Assembly: GCA_003526375.1 (NCBI GenBank)
Contig: DPDG01000106.1
Location: 1-21,673, forward strand
Origin: Lentisphaeria bacterium
GTDB taxonomy: Bacteria; Verrucomicrobiota; Lentisphaeria; Victivallales; UBA1829
Reading direction: 5' to 3'
Length of the DNA stretch: 21,673 nt
The position numbers were made by a program, and so were the translations under genes. The notes beneath the pieces were generated by a model, which was not told the DNA's origin, ran no database searches, and saw only the letters and a list, made by a program, of their open reading frames with translations. Below are positions 6,867 to 13,293 of this stretch, in pieces (the first letter of the stretch is position 1; every line of letters starts with the position of its first letter).

Positions 6867-7667
6867 TCAGCCGTTTTCCGGTTGAATGTCTTCCACGGCT
6901 CCGGCATACGCCTTGAGCACTGCATTGCAGTCCGCATTGATTGCAACGACATCCGCGCTGCAATTGAGGAAATCATACCCCATGTCATAATATTCCTTCA
7001 TTGTGGACATCCCCGTAACCGTTCCGGCGAATTTGCCGTATTTATGCGCGGTATCGACCACCAGTTTGCGGACACGGCGGATCTCCGGGTGGTCAAACTC
7101 GGCGGGATGCCCGATCGCATGGCTGAAGTCGCCGGGACCGAAGAAAATCATGTCAATCCCCGGCACTTTGCAGATTTCATCCAGTTCGGACAGCGGTTCG
7201 GGATCTTCGATCTGCACAATCACCATGCGTTTTTCATTGGCGAAACGGATATATTCCCTGAAATCGAATCCGCAGTAGAGCCCGTCTGCGTTGCCGCCGT
7301 CCACGGGACGCAGCCCCAGCGGTTGAAACCGCGTCATACGGACGATTTCCTTTGCCTCCTCCAGGCTCATCAGATGCGGCACCATGATTCCGGAAGCATC
7401 GGCTTCCAGCGGGCGGATATAATCACTGTAGCTCCCCTTTGCGACTCTTACAATGCAATCAGCGTCATGTGCTTTTGCTGCAAGAATCTGCGACTCCATT
7501 GTATGCTGATCCGTCGGGACATGCTCCTGGCAGATCCAGACGGCGTCAAAACCGGAGATCGCGGCGATTTCCACAGCGCGCGGGCAGGACAGGTTGAATT
7601 TATAGGAGATTGCTTTCCGTCCTGCACGCATTTTCGTCAGGACCCGGCTTTTTCTCGGTGAGATCAT
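6867..7667 (-). CDS. HpcH/HpaI-family class II aldolase
   Basis: Metal-dependent pyruvate aldolase family (266 aa), related to 2-keto-3-deoxy-rhamnonate, -glucarate and 4-hydroxy-2-oxoheptanedioate aldolases. Seen in order: 'FDAVWICQEHVPTD' (active-site His region), 'CIVRVAKGSYSDYIRPLEADASG' split across the substrate-binding Arg and the 'LEAD.SGIMVPH' block, 'MVIVQIEDPEPL' with the metal-binding Glu, and 'GIDMIFFGPGDFSHAIG' with the second metal-binding Asp. It likely cleaves a 2-keto-3-deoxy acid to pyruvate plus an aldehyde; the exact sugar acid is unknown. ATG 7667 is preferred because AAGGA lies 5 nt upstream; ATG 7694 lacks an SD. Even so, the gene overlaps the 3' end of the regulator gene by 68 nt in another frame, so the two must be co-transcribed. 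Confidence 0.92.
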   Translation of the reverse strand: MISPRKSRVLTKMRAGRKAISYKFNLSCPRAVEIAAISGFDAVWICQEHVPTDQHTMESQILAAKAHDADCIVRVAKGSYSDYIRPLEADASGIMVPHLMSLEEAKEIVRMTRFQPLGLRPVDGGNADGLYCGFDFREYIRFANEKRMVIVQIEDPEPLSELDEICKVPGIDMIFFGPGDFSHAIGHPAEFDHPEIRRVRKLVVDTAHKYGKFAGTVTGMSTMKEYYDMGYDFLNCSADVVAINADCNAVLKAYAGAVEDIQPENG

Positions 7668-8382
7668 AATTTTCCTTTCCGGTAAATGATTCATTCAGAT
7701 TCAACAGTTTGAAATAGATTCTGTTATGTTTCCCGATCGCTTCCGCGAGCAGTTCCGCATCCCGTTTTTCAAGAGCGTCAAGAATCGCACGGTGTTCGGA
7801 GAGCGTTTCCCTGTAAGGAGTCATTTTCCACAGCCGGAGTTTCTTCTGCTTTCTGAGTTCATTGAAGAAGTCGATGATGAACGGCAGAAGCCCGTCCAGA
7901 ATCCGGTTCCGCATCATGCGGAGAAGTTCCGTGTGGAACTGCCGGTCCAGAGCGCTGAAATTCTCCTCATGATCTTCCACTTCCATCTGCCGGTGAATCT
8001 TCCTCAGAAGAGCAAGTCCTTCCGGCGTGACCGACCTGACAAGAAAAGGTGCGGCGCCAGCCTCAAGACTGCTGCGTATTTCAAACAGTTCGCGCAGGGA
8101 ATTCCCGCCGGCGGCAAAAAACGGCAGATAACCGGCATACGGATTATCGGGGACAAGGCGCGCAATCGCCGCACCGAGTTTCGGCTTCGAGTCGATGATT
8201 CCGAGCGTGCGGTAATGTCTCATTGCCTCGCGGAGAATATTGCGGCTGATTCCCAGTTTCTGCGCAAGAACGGTTTCCGTCGGAAGCACGTCGCCGGGCT
8301 GCAGGCGGTTATCCAGAATATAGGCGCGAATCGCGTCAATGGCGCAGTCCAGAGTGCTTTTCGGTTTGATCGGAGTAATCAT
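7600..8382 (-). CDS. FadR-subfamily GntR transcriptional regulator
   Basis: DNA-binding repressor or activator of 260 aa. Residues about 10-75 form a winged helix of the GntR type ('LQPGDVLPTETVLAQKLGIS', 'REAMRHYRTLGII'). Residues about 95-230 form an FCD effector domain with the metal/ligand His pattern: 'DRQFH', 'EHRAILDALEKRD' and a late 'KHN'. FCD domains commonly sense small acids. Its gene overlaps the aldolase gene, so the likely effector is that enzyme's sugar acid or a relative. ATG 8382 (SD AAGGAG at 8392-8397, 9-nt spacing) or GTG 8385 (6 nt) are both possible starts. Autoregulation is suggested by the FadR-type palindrome at 8502-8514 beside its -10 box. Confidence 0.93.
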   Translation of the reverse strand: MITPIKPKSTLDCAIDAIRAYILDNRLQPGDVLPTETVLAQKLGISRNILREAMRHYRTLGIIDSKPKLGAAIARLVPDNPYAGYLPFFAAGGNSLRELFEIRSSLEAGAAPFLVRSVTPEGLALLRKIHRQMEVEDHEENFSALDRQFHTELLRMMRNRILDGLLPFIIDFFNELRKQKKLRLWKMTPYRETLSEHRAILDALEKRDAELLAEAIGKHNRIYFKLLNLNESFTGKENYDLTEKKPGPDENACRTESNLL

Positions 8383-8490
8383 CACAGGCGGCTCCTTTTT
8401 TCATTGCCGGATTTTATTTCACATGCTGTTTTGAACTTTCATCATTGATATCGGCTTTCCGATACACCGCTGCCTGCGGCTGGGCAGTTC

Positions 8491-8496
8491 ATTATA
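8491..8496 (-). promoter_or_regulatory. -10 box of the regulator-aldolase promoter
   Basis: Perfect TATAAT on the minus strand, giving a leader of about 100 nt before the regulator start. No good -35 hexamer is visible at 16-18 nt; the FadR-type palindrome occupies the spacer region. Confidence 0.45.
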
Positions 8497-8501
8497 ATAG
8501 T

Positions 8502-8514
8502 ATTGTACTACAAT
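8502..8514. promoter_or_regulatory. FadR-type operator
   Basis: Perfect palindrome ATTGTA-C-TACAAT. It fits the general FadR-subfamily pattern TNGTNNNACNA. It lies 5 bp upstream (in transcription sense) of the -10 box of the regulator gene, so binding would occlude RNA polymerase. Autoregulation is the natural inference. Confidence 0.7.
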
Positions 8515-8707
8515 TATTCCGTTTTGCAACTCACGAAAACCTTTTTTCCGGAAAATTTGTCCTGCGGAGCACAATGCGATGATTCAGCTAAAAGACAGGA
8601 CGGGCAAAAAAAACGAAAGGCAAGAGACTTGAGTTCAGGTCCGGGGTATGATTCCGCACCTGTTCATCATCTTTTGCATTCACCAAGCCAGTCAGGCATC
8701 ATGCCGG

Positions 8708-10432
8708 TTACTTGGCGTAACGGGGCTTTTTCCCTTTATGGGGACCGCGCTGACCGTGAAAAGAGTCTTTGCGGAAGCTGGAGAAACGCCGTTTGGAAGA
8801 ACGTCGTTCCAGAGGCCCGCTGCTCTTTTCGCTGATGGAGTCGTCCTGAACCGCCAGCCCCGTAATTCTGGTTTCGGGGTCTTTTTCGCCCTGAAACGCC
8901 TTGACGATTCGTTCCGCGTCTCCGGCGGAGGCATTGACCAGAGTATGCGTCCCGGAGCATTCCACTTTTCCAAGACGTTCGCATCCGACGCCGGACCGCT
9001 TGAAGATCAGATCAAGCAGTTTCCGTTTATTGTATCCGGCATCGTAACCGAGGGCGATGTAAACCTGGGAATGGTCGTGCATTTCAGGATGGACAAACGT
9101 ATCGTTCGCCGGCAGGTTGATGTATTTATCCATCACAAGCTCATTCTTGAAGCGTTCATGAAGAAACGCTGCAAGCAGTTCCGGCGGCGTGTGTTCCGAC
9201 GTGAGAAGACTGTCGGCAAAAGAAAGATACTGTTTATGTTTCCCCTCTCCGATGATCGTATTCAGCAATGCTGTGAACCGGCTCTTTTTCGCTTCGACGA
9301 TCTCCCATGCCTGCGGCAGGTTCCTGCGCGTGATTTCGCCGGGGACTTTTTTGCGGATCATGCTCAGCTTGCGCTGTTCTCCGGGCGTGACAAAAGTAAT
9401 GGCGGTACCGCTTTTCCCTGCGCGCCCCGTGCGCCCGATACGGTGAATGTAAGTTTCATGGCTCTGCGGAATCGAGTAATTGATGACATGCGTCAGGTCG
9501 TTCACGTCGATGCCACGTGCGGCGACGTCGGTTGCGATCAGCAGCTTGAACTTCCTGTCCTTGAAATTCGCAATCACTTTCGTCCGCTGTGACTGCGGGA
9601 TATCGCCGTGAATCGCTTCCGCCGAATAATGATGGCGCTGAAGCTGTTCCGCCAGTTCATCCACATCGCTGCGGGTATGGCAGAATACGATGCCGTAAAG
9701 CTCCTCCTCCATGTCGATAATGCGGGAAAGCGCCTCGAATTTGTTTTCGCGCCGGACCTCGTAATAAATCTGTTCGGTCAGCTCATTGGACTGCTCAATC
9801 GTCTTTGTCCGCACGATTTCGTAATCCCTCATGAAACGTTCCGCGATCGACAGCACCTCTTTGGGCATGGTTGCGGAAAACATCAGCATCCGCTTGTCCT
9901 CCGGCGTTGCGGAAAGGATGCGCTCGATATCTTCGATGAACCCCATGTCGAGCATCTCGTCGGCTTCGTCGAGAACGGCGAACTTGATATTGTCGAAATG
10001 CAGTTTTTTACGCTCCATGAGGTCGATGATGCGTCCGGGGGTGCCGATGACGACATCAATCCCCGCGCTCAGGAGCTTCAGTTGGATCGCAATATTCTGC
10101 CCGCCGTAAAACGCCGCGATGCGGAGCGGATTTTCTCCTTTCAGAGAGTTCAGCTCATCCGCGATCTGCATGGAAAGTTCACGGGTCGGAGCGAGAATCA
10201 ACGCTCCGGGACCGTCCTTGGAACGTTTGCCGAATTCGATAATCGGAATCCCGAAAGCGGCGGTCTTGCCGGTTCCGGTCTGAGCCTGGCCGATGACGTC
10301 TTTGGAGCCGGTCATCAGCAGCGGGATCGTAAGTTCCTGAATGGGGGAAGGTTCTTCAAAACCTTTTTTGTCGAGAGCGTCGAGGATTCTGTCGGAAATA
10401 CCGAGCAGGCGGAATCTGGAAGTTTCTTTCAT
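8708..10432 (-). CDS. DEAD-box ATP-dependent RNA helicase with DbpA-type RNA-binding domain
   Basis: RNA helicase of 574 aa with all core motifs: Q motif (GFEEPSPIQ, 24-32), Walker A AQTGTGKT (50-57), PTRELSMQ, GTPGR (130-134), DEAD (155-158), SAT, 'ATDVAARGIDV' and 'YIHRIGRTGRAG'. Residues about 457-529 ('VYIALGYDAGYNKRKLLDLI', ending 'ITGLAVQD') match the DbpA RNA-binding domain, followed by a basic tail rich in Arg, Lys and Ser (530-574). Such proteins (DeaD/CsdA, DbpA) act in ribosome assembly, mRNA decay and cold adaptation. ATG 10432 or the adjacent ATG 10435 follow AAAGG at 10438-10442; a longer start at 10447 (MAKVMMKET) is possible. The predicted leader of about 160 nt recalls the long leaders of cold-induced helicases. 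Confidence 0.96.
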   Translation of the reverse strand: MKETSRFRLLGISDRILDALDKKGFEEPSPIQELTIPLLMTGSKDVIGQAQTGTGKTAAFGIPIIEFGKRSKDGPGALILAPTRELSMQIADELNSLKGENPLRIAAFYGGQNIAIQLKLLSAGIDVVIGTPGRIIDLMERKKLHFDNIKFAVLDEADEMLDMGFIEDIERILSATPEDKRMLMFSATMPKEVLSIAERFMRDYEIVRTKTIEQSNELTEQIYYEVRRENKFEALSRIIDMEEELYGIVFCHTRSDVDELAEQLQRHHYSAEAIHGDIPQSQRTKVIANFKDRKFKLLIATDVAARGIDVNDLTHVINYSIPQSHETYIHRIGRTGRAGKSGTAITFVTPGEQRKLSMIRKKVPGEITRRNLPQAWEIVEAKKSRFTALLNTIIGEGKHKQYLSFADSLLTSEHTPPELLAAFLHERFKNELVMDKYINLPANDTFVHPEMHDHSQVYIALGYDAGYNKRKLLDLIFKRSGVGCERLGKVECSGTHTLVNASAGDAERIVKAFQGEKDPETRITGLAVQDDSISEKSSGPLERRSSKRRFSSFRKDSFHGQRGPHKGKKPRYAK

Positions 10433-10604
10433 CATTACCTTTGCCATGCCGTTCAAAACCATGTCACGTAAGAAACGGCAAACCTGAAACAACACAGATT
10501 ATGAAATTCTTACAAAGGGAAATCGGACGGCAGCAGTTCCACGATTGACCCGGACAGACGTTTCCGCCGGATGCGGTCCCGTCCTTCTCTGAATTAAGGC
10601 ATAT

Positions 10605-10632
10605 AATATACATGCCCCCATTGATTTTACAA
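10605..10632 (-). promoter_or_regulatory. Candidate promoter of the DEAD-box helicase gene
   Basis: On the minus strand TTGTAA (plus 10627-10632), 16-nt spacer, TATATT (plus 10605-10610). It implies a leader of roughly 160 nt. Its -35 box directly abuts that of the divergent transporter promoter. Confidence 0.45.
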
Positions 10633-10649
10633 GATACCGGAAGTATATT
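10621..10649 (+). promoter_or_regulatory. Candidate promoter of the BASS-family transporter gene
   Basis: TTGATT (10621-10626), 17-nt spacer, TATATT (10644-10649). Transcription would start near 10656, about 26 nt before the ATG at 10682. The same two hexamers occur in the candidate promoter of the alpha-2-macroglobulin gene. Confidence 0.5.
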
Positions 10650-10681
10650 TCTTCTTTTTATCAGAAAGTGTGATTTCCGCC

Positions 10682-11632
10682 ATGCTGAAAGCTTTGATTC
10701 GTCCTTTTATGATCGGTGCGGCATTCATTGCCGGATATTGCTGCCCCTGGGCGCATGAATTCAACTGGATGATCCGCATTCTCCTGCTGATCATGCTCTA
10801 TCTGGTCTGCCTGCAAGTCAGATTCAAACAGCTCAAACCGCATTTCAGCCACTGGAAAATCCTCGCGTTCAACATCATCGTCCCTCTGATTCTGTGGGGA
10901 ATCCTGAAACTCTGCGGACAGGACGAACTTGCCAAAGTCGCATTCTTCACCGCAATCACGCCGACTGCGAACGCGGCTCCGGTCATCATCCGGTTTCTGG
11001 GCGGAAACGTCAGTTATGTCGTTGCGGCGTTCGTCATCACCAATCTCGGAGTAAGCATATCCCTGCTGGGGCTCCTGCCGCTGGTTACGGGAAATTTCTC
11101 TCTGTTCTTCTTCAAGGATGTCGCAATCAATCTGGCAATCATCATCGGAGTTCCGATTGCGGCGGCGACCGTGACGCGCATGTTTTTCAAACAGGCAAAG
11201 GAGTGGCCCTCGAAACTGGCGAACTTCTCTTTCCTCCTCTGGGTCATAACCCTGTTCATCATTGCAGGTTCCGCCTCGTTCTTCATTCACCACAACCCGG
11301 AACTCTCGCCGCTGGTTCTCATTGAGATTGCGCTTCTGAGCGCTCTGATCTGCGCGGTCAGTTTCGCGGGGGGGCGTTTCATGGGGGAAAAGCGTTACCG
11401 CAGGGAGTCGAGTCAGTCTCTCGGACAGAAAAACACCACTTTCACCATGTTCCTCGCACTCCAGTTCGTCAACCCGCTTGCAGCGATGGGCCCGACATTT
11501 TACGTGCTCTGGCACAATCTCTGGAATGCCGTCCAGATGCTGATCCATGACCGCCGGCAGGAGAAAAAAATCCGGATGCGGAAGCAAATCCCGCACCGTC
11601 ACGGGAACAGCGGACACATTTCCGGTCAATAG
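10682..11632 (+). CDS. Bile acid:sodium symporter (BASS/SBF) family transporter
   Basis: Integral membrane protein of 316 aa with about nine or ten hydrophobic helices. Two BASS-like signatures are seen: 'TPTANAAPVIIRFLGGNVSYVVAAFVITNLG' read as the first crossover/ion-binding region, and 'ALQFVNPLAAMGPTFYVLWHNLWNA' as the last helix with its conserved Asn. Family members move organic anions with Na+; the substrate here cannot be told, and bile acids need not be involved. ATG 10682 is preferred to GTG 10670, though the only SD-like sequence (AGAAAG, 10663-10668) is 13 nt away. The C-terminal 30 residues are basic and polar. The gene runs 7 bp into the convergent regulator gene, with no terminator between them. 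Confidence 0.85.
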   Translation: MLKALIRPFMIGAAFIAGYCCPWAHEFNWMIRILLLIMLYLVCLQVRFKQLKPHFSHWKILAFNIIVPLILWGILKLCGQDELAKVAFFTAITPTANAAPVIIRFLGGNVSYVVAAFVITNLGVSISLLGLLPLVTGNFSLFFFKDVAINLAIIIGVPIAAATVTRMFFKQAKEWPSKLANFSFLLWVITLFIIAGSASFFIHHNPELSPLVLIEIALLSALICAVSFAGGRFMGEKRYRRESSQSLGQKNTTFTMFLALQFVNPLAAMGPTFYVLWHNLWNAVQMLIHDRRQEKKIRMRKQIPHRHGNSGHISGQ

Positions 11633-12183
11633 TTCACTTTGCTCTTGATGAACAGAATCTTCACCGGAACGGCGCCCGGATTCCGGAACTTATGCTTGCG
11701 CGACGGAAGAATGCGGACCGTATCTCCCTGTGACAGAACAAATTCTTCGTCTTCAAACAGGATCACCGCCTCCCCTTCCGCAACATAGGCGATTTCTTCT
11801 TCAAAATGCTGCGAGAACCCTTCATTCGTTTCATTATCCGGCGACAGCGACATCATGAGAAGTTCCACATTCGACTTCAGAGGTCCGGGCGTGAGACCGT
11901 GGTAGACAGCCCCCTTTTCATTCGGATTGTGGATTCTCTCCTGATCCGCCCGACGCCGGATCAGAGACTCATTGCTGATCTCCCCTACGAACAGAGAGGA
12001 CAGCGCCACCCCCAGAGTCGAAGCGATTGCCCGCAATACGCTCAGGCTGGGATTTCCTATCCCGCGCTCCAACTGACTCACCAGAGCAGTGCTGATCCCG
12101 CAAAGTTCCGAAAATTCCTTGATTGACAAACTTTTCTCTCTCCGGAACTGCCGGATCATTTTCCCTAAACGATTTTCCTTCAT
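11626..12183 (-). CDS. XRE-family transcriptional regulator with cupin domain
   Basis: Two-domain regulator (185 aa). Residues about 5-65 are a lambda-repressor-like HTH ('LGKMIRQFRREKSLSIKEFS', 'GISTALVSQLERGIGNPSLSVL'). Residues about 105-182 are a cupin barrel ('HFEEEIAYVAEGEAVILFED', 'VLSQGDTVRILPSRKHKFRN'). This architecture (PuuR/SutR-like) binds a small ligand or metal in the cupin and controls neighbouring metabolic genes. ATG 12183 has an AGAGG-type SD with 5-nt spacing. It is divergent from the methyltransferase gene across 158 bp that contain a 13-bp palindrome, so both genes are candidate targets. The stop overlaps the convergent transporter by 7 bp. Confidence 0.94.
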   Translation of the reverse strand: MKENRLGKMIRQFRREKSLSIKEFSELCGISTALVSQLERGIGNPSLSVLRAIASTLGVALSSLFVGEISNESLIRRRADQERIHNPNEKGAVYHGLTPGPLKSNVELLMMSLSPDNETNEGFSQHFEEEIAYVAEGEAVILFEDEEFVLSQGDTVRILPSRKHKFRNPGAVPVKILFIKSKVNY

Positions 12184-12220
12184 TTCTGCCTCTCCATTTC
12201 ATCCAGATGAGTCTGGTCAC

Positions 12221-12233
12221 GTTATAATATAAC
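12221..12233. promoter_or_regulatory. Palindrome in the regulator-methyltransferase divergent region
   Basis: Perfect GTTATA-A-TATAAC palindrome, 38 bp from the regulator start, overlapping TATATT/TATTAT on the minus strand. A nearby hairpin CCAGA-N4-TCTGG (12203-12216) lies in the regulator leader. Likely autoregulatory operator, though an AT-rich promoter box can be palindromic by chance. Confidence 0.4.
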
Positions 12234-12272
12234 TCCATTTTTCATTAAATATAATTAAAATTATTAAAAATA

Positions 12273-12300
12273 TTGTATTTTTTTGTATGTGAATTATTTT
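12273..12300 (+). promoter_or_regulatory. Candidate promoter of the methyltransferase gene
   Basis: TTGTAT (12273-12278), 16-nt spacer, TATTTT (12295-12300), within a very AT-rich stretch (about 12234-12302) that could act as an UP element. The implied leader is about 35 nt. Confidence 0.3.
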
Positions 12301-12341
12301 AAAGATTCAGATACCGGAAACAGAAGAAAAGGAGAATCATC

Positions 12342-13046
12342 ATGGATGCAAAAGAAAACTTTCCAAAATGGAAGTGGAACGAATATCAACAGGTCGGAAC
12401 GGATTACGCATCGGAGGCGGAGGTCGCAATCTATGACCGGCGGATGCGGCAGATGCGCGATATCGACGGGGAAAACCGTATGATTCTTGATTTATTGAAA
12501 CTGCCGCCTGACGGCAGCGTCATGGAAATCGGAACCGGAACCGGCGCCTTGATCCGCATGGCGGCGAAACAGTGCGCACATGCCGTCGGCATTGATATTT
12601 CCCCGGTCATGCTGAAATATGCGCAAATGCAGGCGGAATCGGAAGGTCTGTCAAACATTGAATTTCATCAGGCGGGATTTCTGAGCTATGAATATCCGCC
12701 GGAAACTTTCGACGGAATCGTTTCCGGGCTTGCGTTCCATCATCTACCCGATACCTGGAAAGCGGTTGCTTTGAGGAAAATCCATTCCGCCCTGAAGCCC
12801 GGCGGACGTTTCGTTCTGCTGGATGTCGTCTTCGACTGGAAAGAGGAGACGCCTGAAACATATTTTGAGCGGATTGTCTCGGCGGAACAGGAGAACCGTC
12901 CCAATCTCGCCCGTCATATCGCGCAGGAATACAGCACGCTTGGCTGGATCATGGAAGGACTGCTGGAGCGTGCCGGTTTCGCCATTGAATTCAGGCGGGA
13001 AAACAAAGAGTTTCTCTGTCTCTACTGTGCAAAAAAAGAGGGATGA
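12342..13046 (+). CDS. Class I SAM-dependent methyltransferase
   Basis: Cytoplasmic methyltransferase of 234 aa. Motif I is 'VMEIGTGTG' (60-68). The acidic ribose-binding region follows at 'GIDISPVML', then 'FDGIVSGLAFHHLPD' (motif IV region) and 'LKPGGRFVLLDV'. The general pattern is that of Methyltransf_11/25 small-molecule methyltransferases. The N-terminal 45 residues and the 'TYFERIVSAEQENRPNLARH' segment probably form the substrate lid; the substrate is unknown. ATG 12342 has AAGGAG at 12329-12334, spaced 7 nt. It is divergent from an XRE-cupin regulator, which may control it. Confidence 0.93.
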   Translation: MDAKENFPKWKWNEYQQVGTDYASEAEVAIYDRRMRQMRDIDGENRMILDLLKLPPDGSVMEIGTGTGALIRMAAKQCAHAVGIDISPVMLKYAQMQAESEGLSNIEFHQAGFLSYEYPPETFDGIVSGLAFHHLPDTWKAVALRKIHSALKPGGRFVLLDVVFDWKEETPETYFERIVSAEQENRPNLARHIAQEYSTLGWIMEGLLERAGFAIEFRRENKEFLCLYCAKKEG

Positions 13047-13194
13047 CCGGAAACTGGGAAAATGGAAAGCTTTACGGAACTCTTTCTATTTTTCCCGATC
13101 CGGCCATTTTGAATTATTCCCCGCTGTCAACAAGTCCTATCTGCCGGAATCATCACTCAAAAATAACAAGTTACAACTAATTTTATTTTTACGT

Positions 13195-13222
13195 TTGATT
13201 TGTGGTTTTATCCTGTTATATT
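13195..13222 (+). promoter_or_regulatory. Candidate promoter of the A2M-pbpC operon
   Basis: TTGATT (13195-13200), 16-nt spacer, TATATT (13217-13222). It lies in the 247-bp gap after the methyltransferase gene and implies a leader of about 65 nt. No clear terminator for the methyltransferase is visible in the gap. Confidence 0.4.
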
Positions 13223-13293
13223 GCGGAATTATCCACTCGAAACTTCAGTCGGAAATCAATCAGCAACAATCTTCAAACGGGATAACTGTCTAC

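Larger units (their letters stand above)
8386..8707. other. Intergenic region between helicase and regulator genes
   Basis: Both flanking genes run leftward. The left half holds the regulator's leader and promoter (TATAAT on the minus strand, plus 8491-8496). Further right are a 12-bp palindrome TTTTCCGGAAAA (8544-8555), an A8 run at 8607-8614 and an imperfect hairpin at about 8637-8661 (7 of 8 pairs). I find no clean terminator for the helicase and no convincing small gene. Confidence 0.6.

Noticed and set aside
10661..11629. 322-codon minus-strand open frame opposite the transporter
   Set aside because: Composition (Asp/Glu/Arg/Gln/His-rich) is what antisense of a hydrophobic membrane protein gives; no motif seen.
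13164..13182. A further ACAACTAATT match resembling half of the feo operator, upstream of the A2M gene
   Set aside because: Only the right half matches; the left arm is not AATTAG, so there is no inverted repeat and AT-rich chance similarity is enough.
12823..13293. Upstream extension of the A2M reading frame into the methyltransferase gene
   Set aside because: The export segment begins at 13294 and the upstream part translates a known gene out of frame; the frame is simply free of stops.
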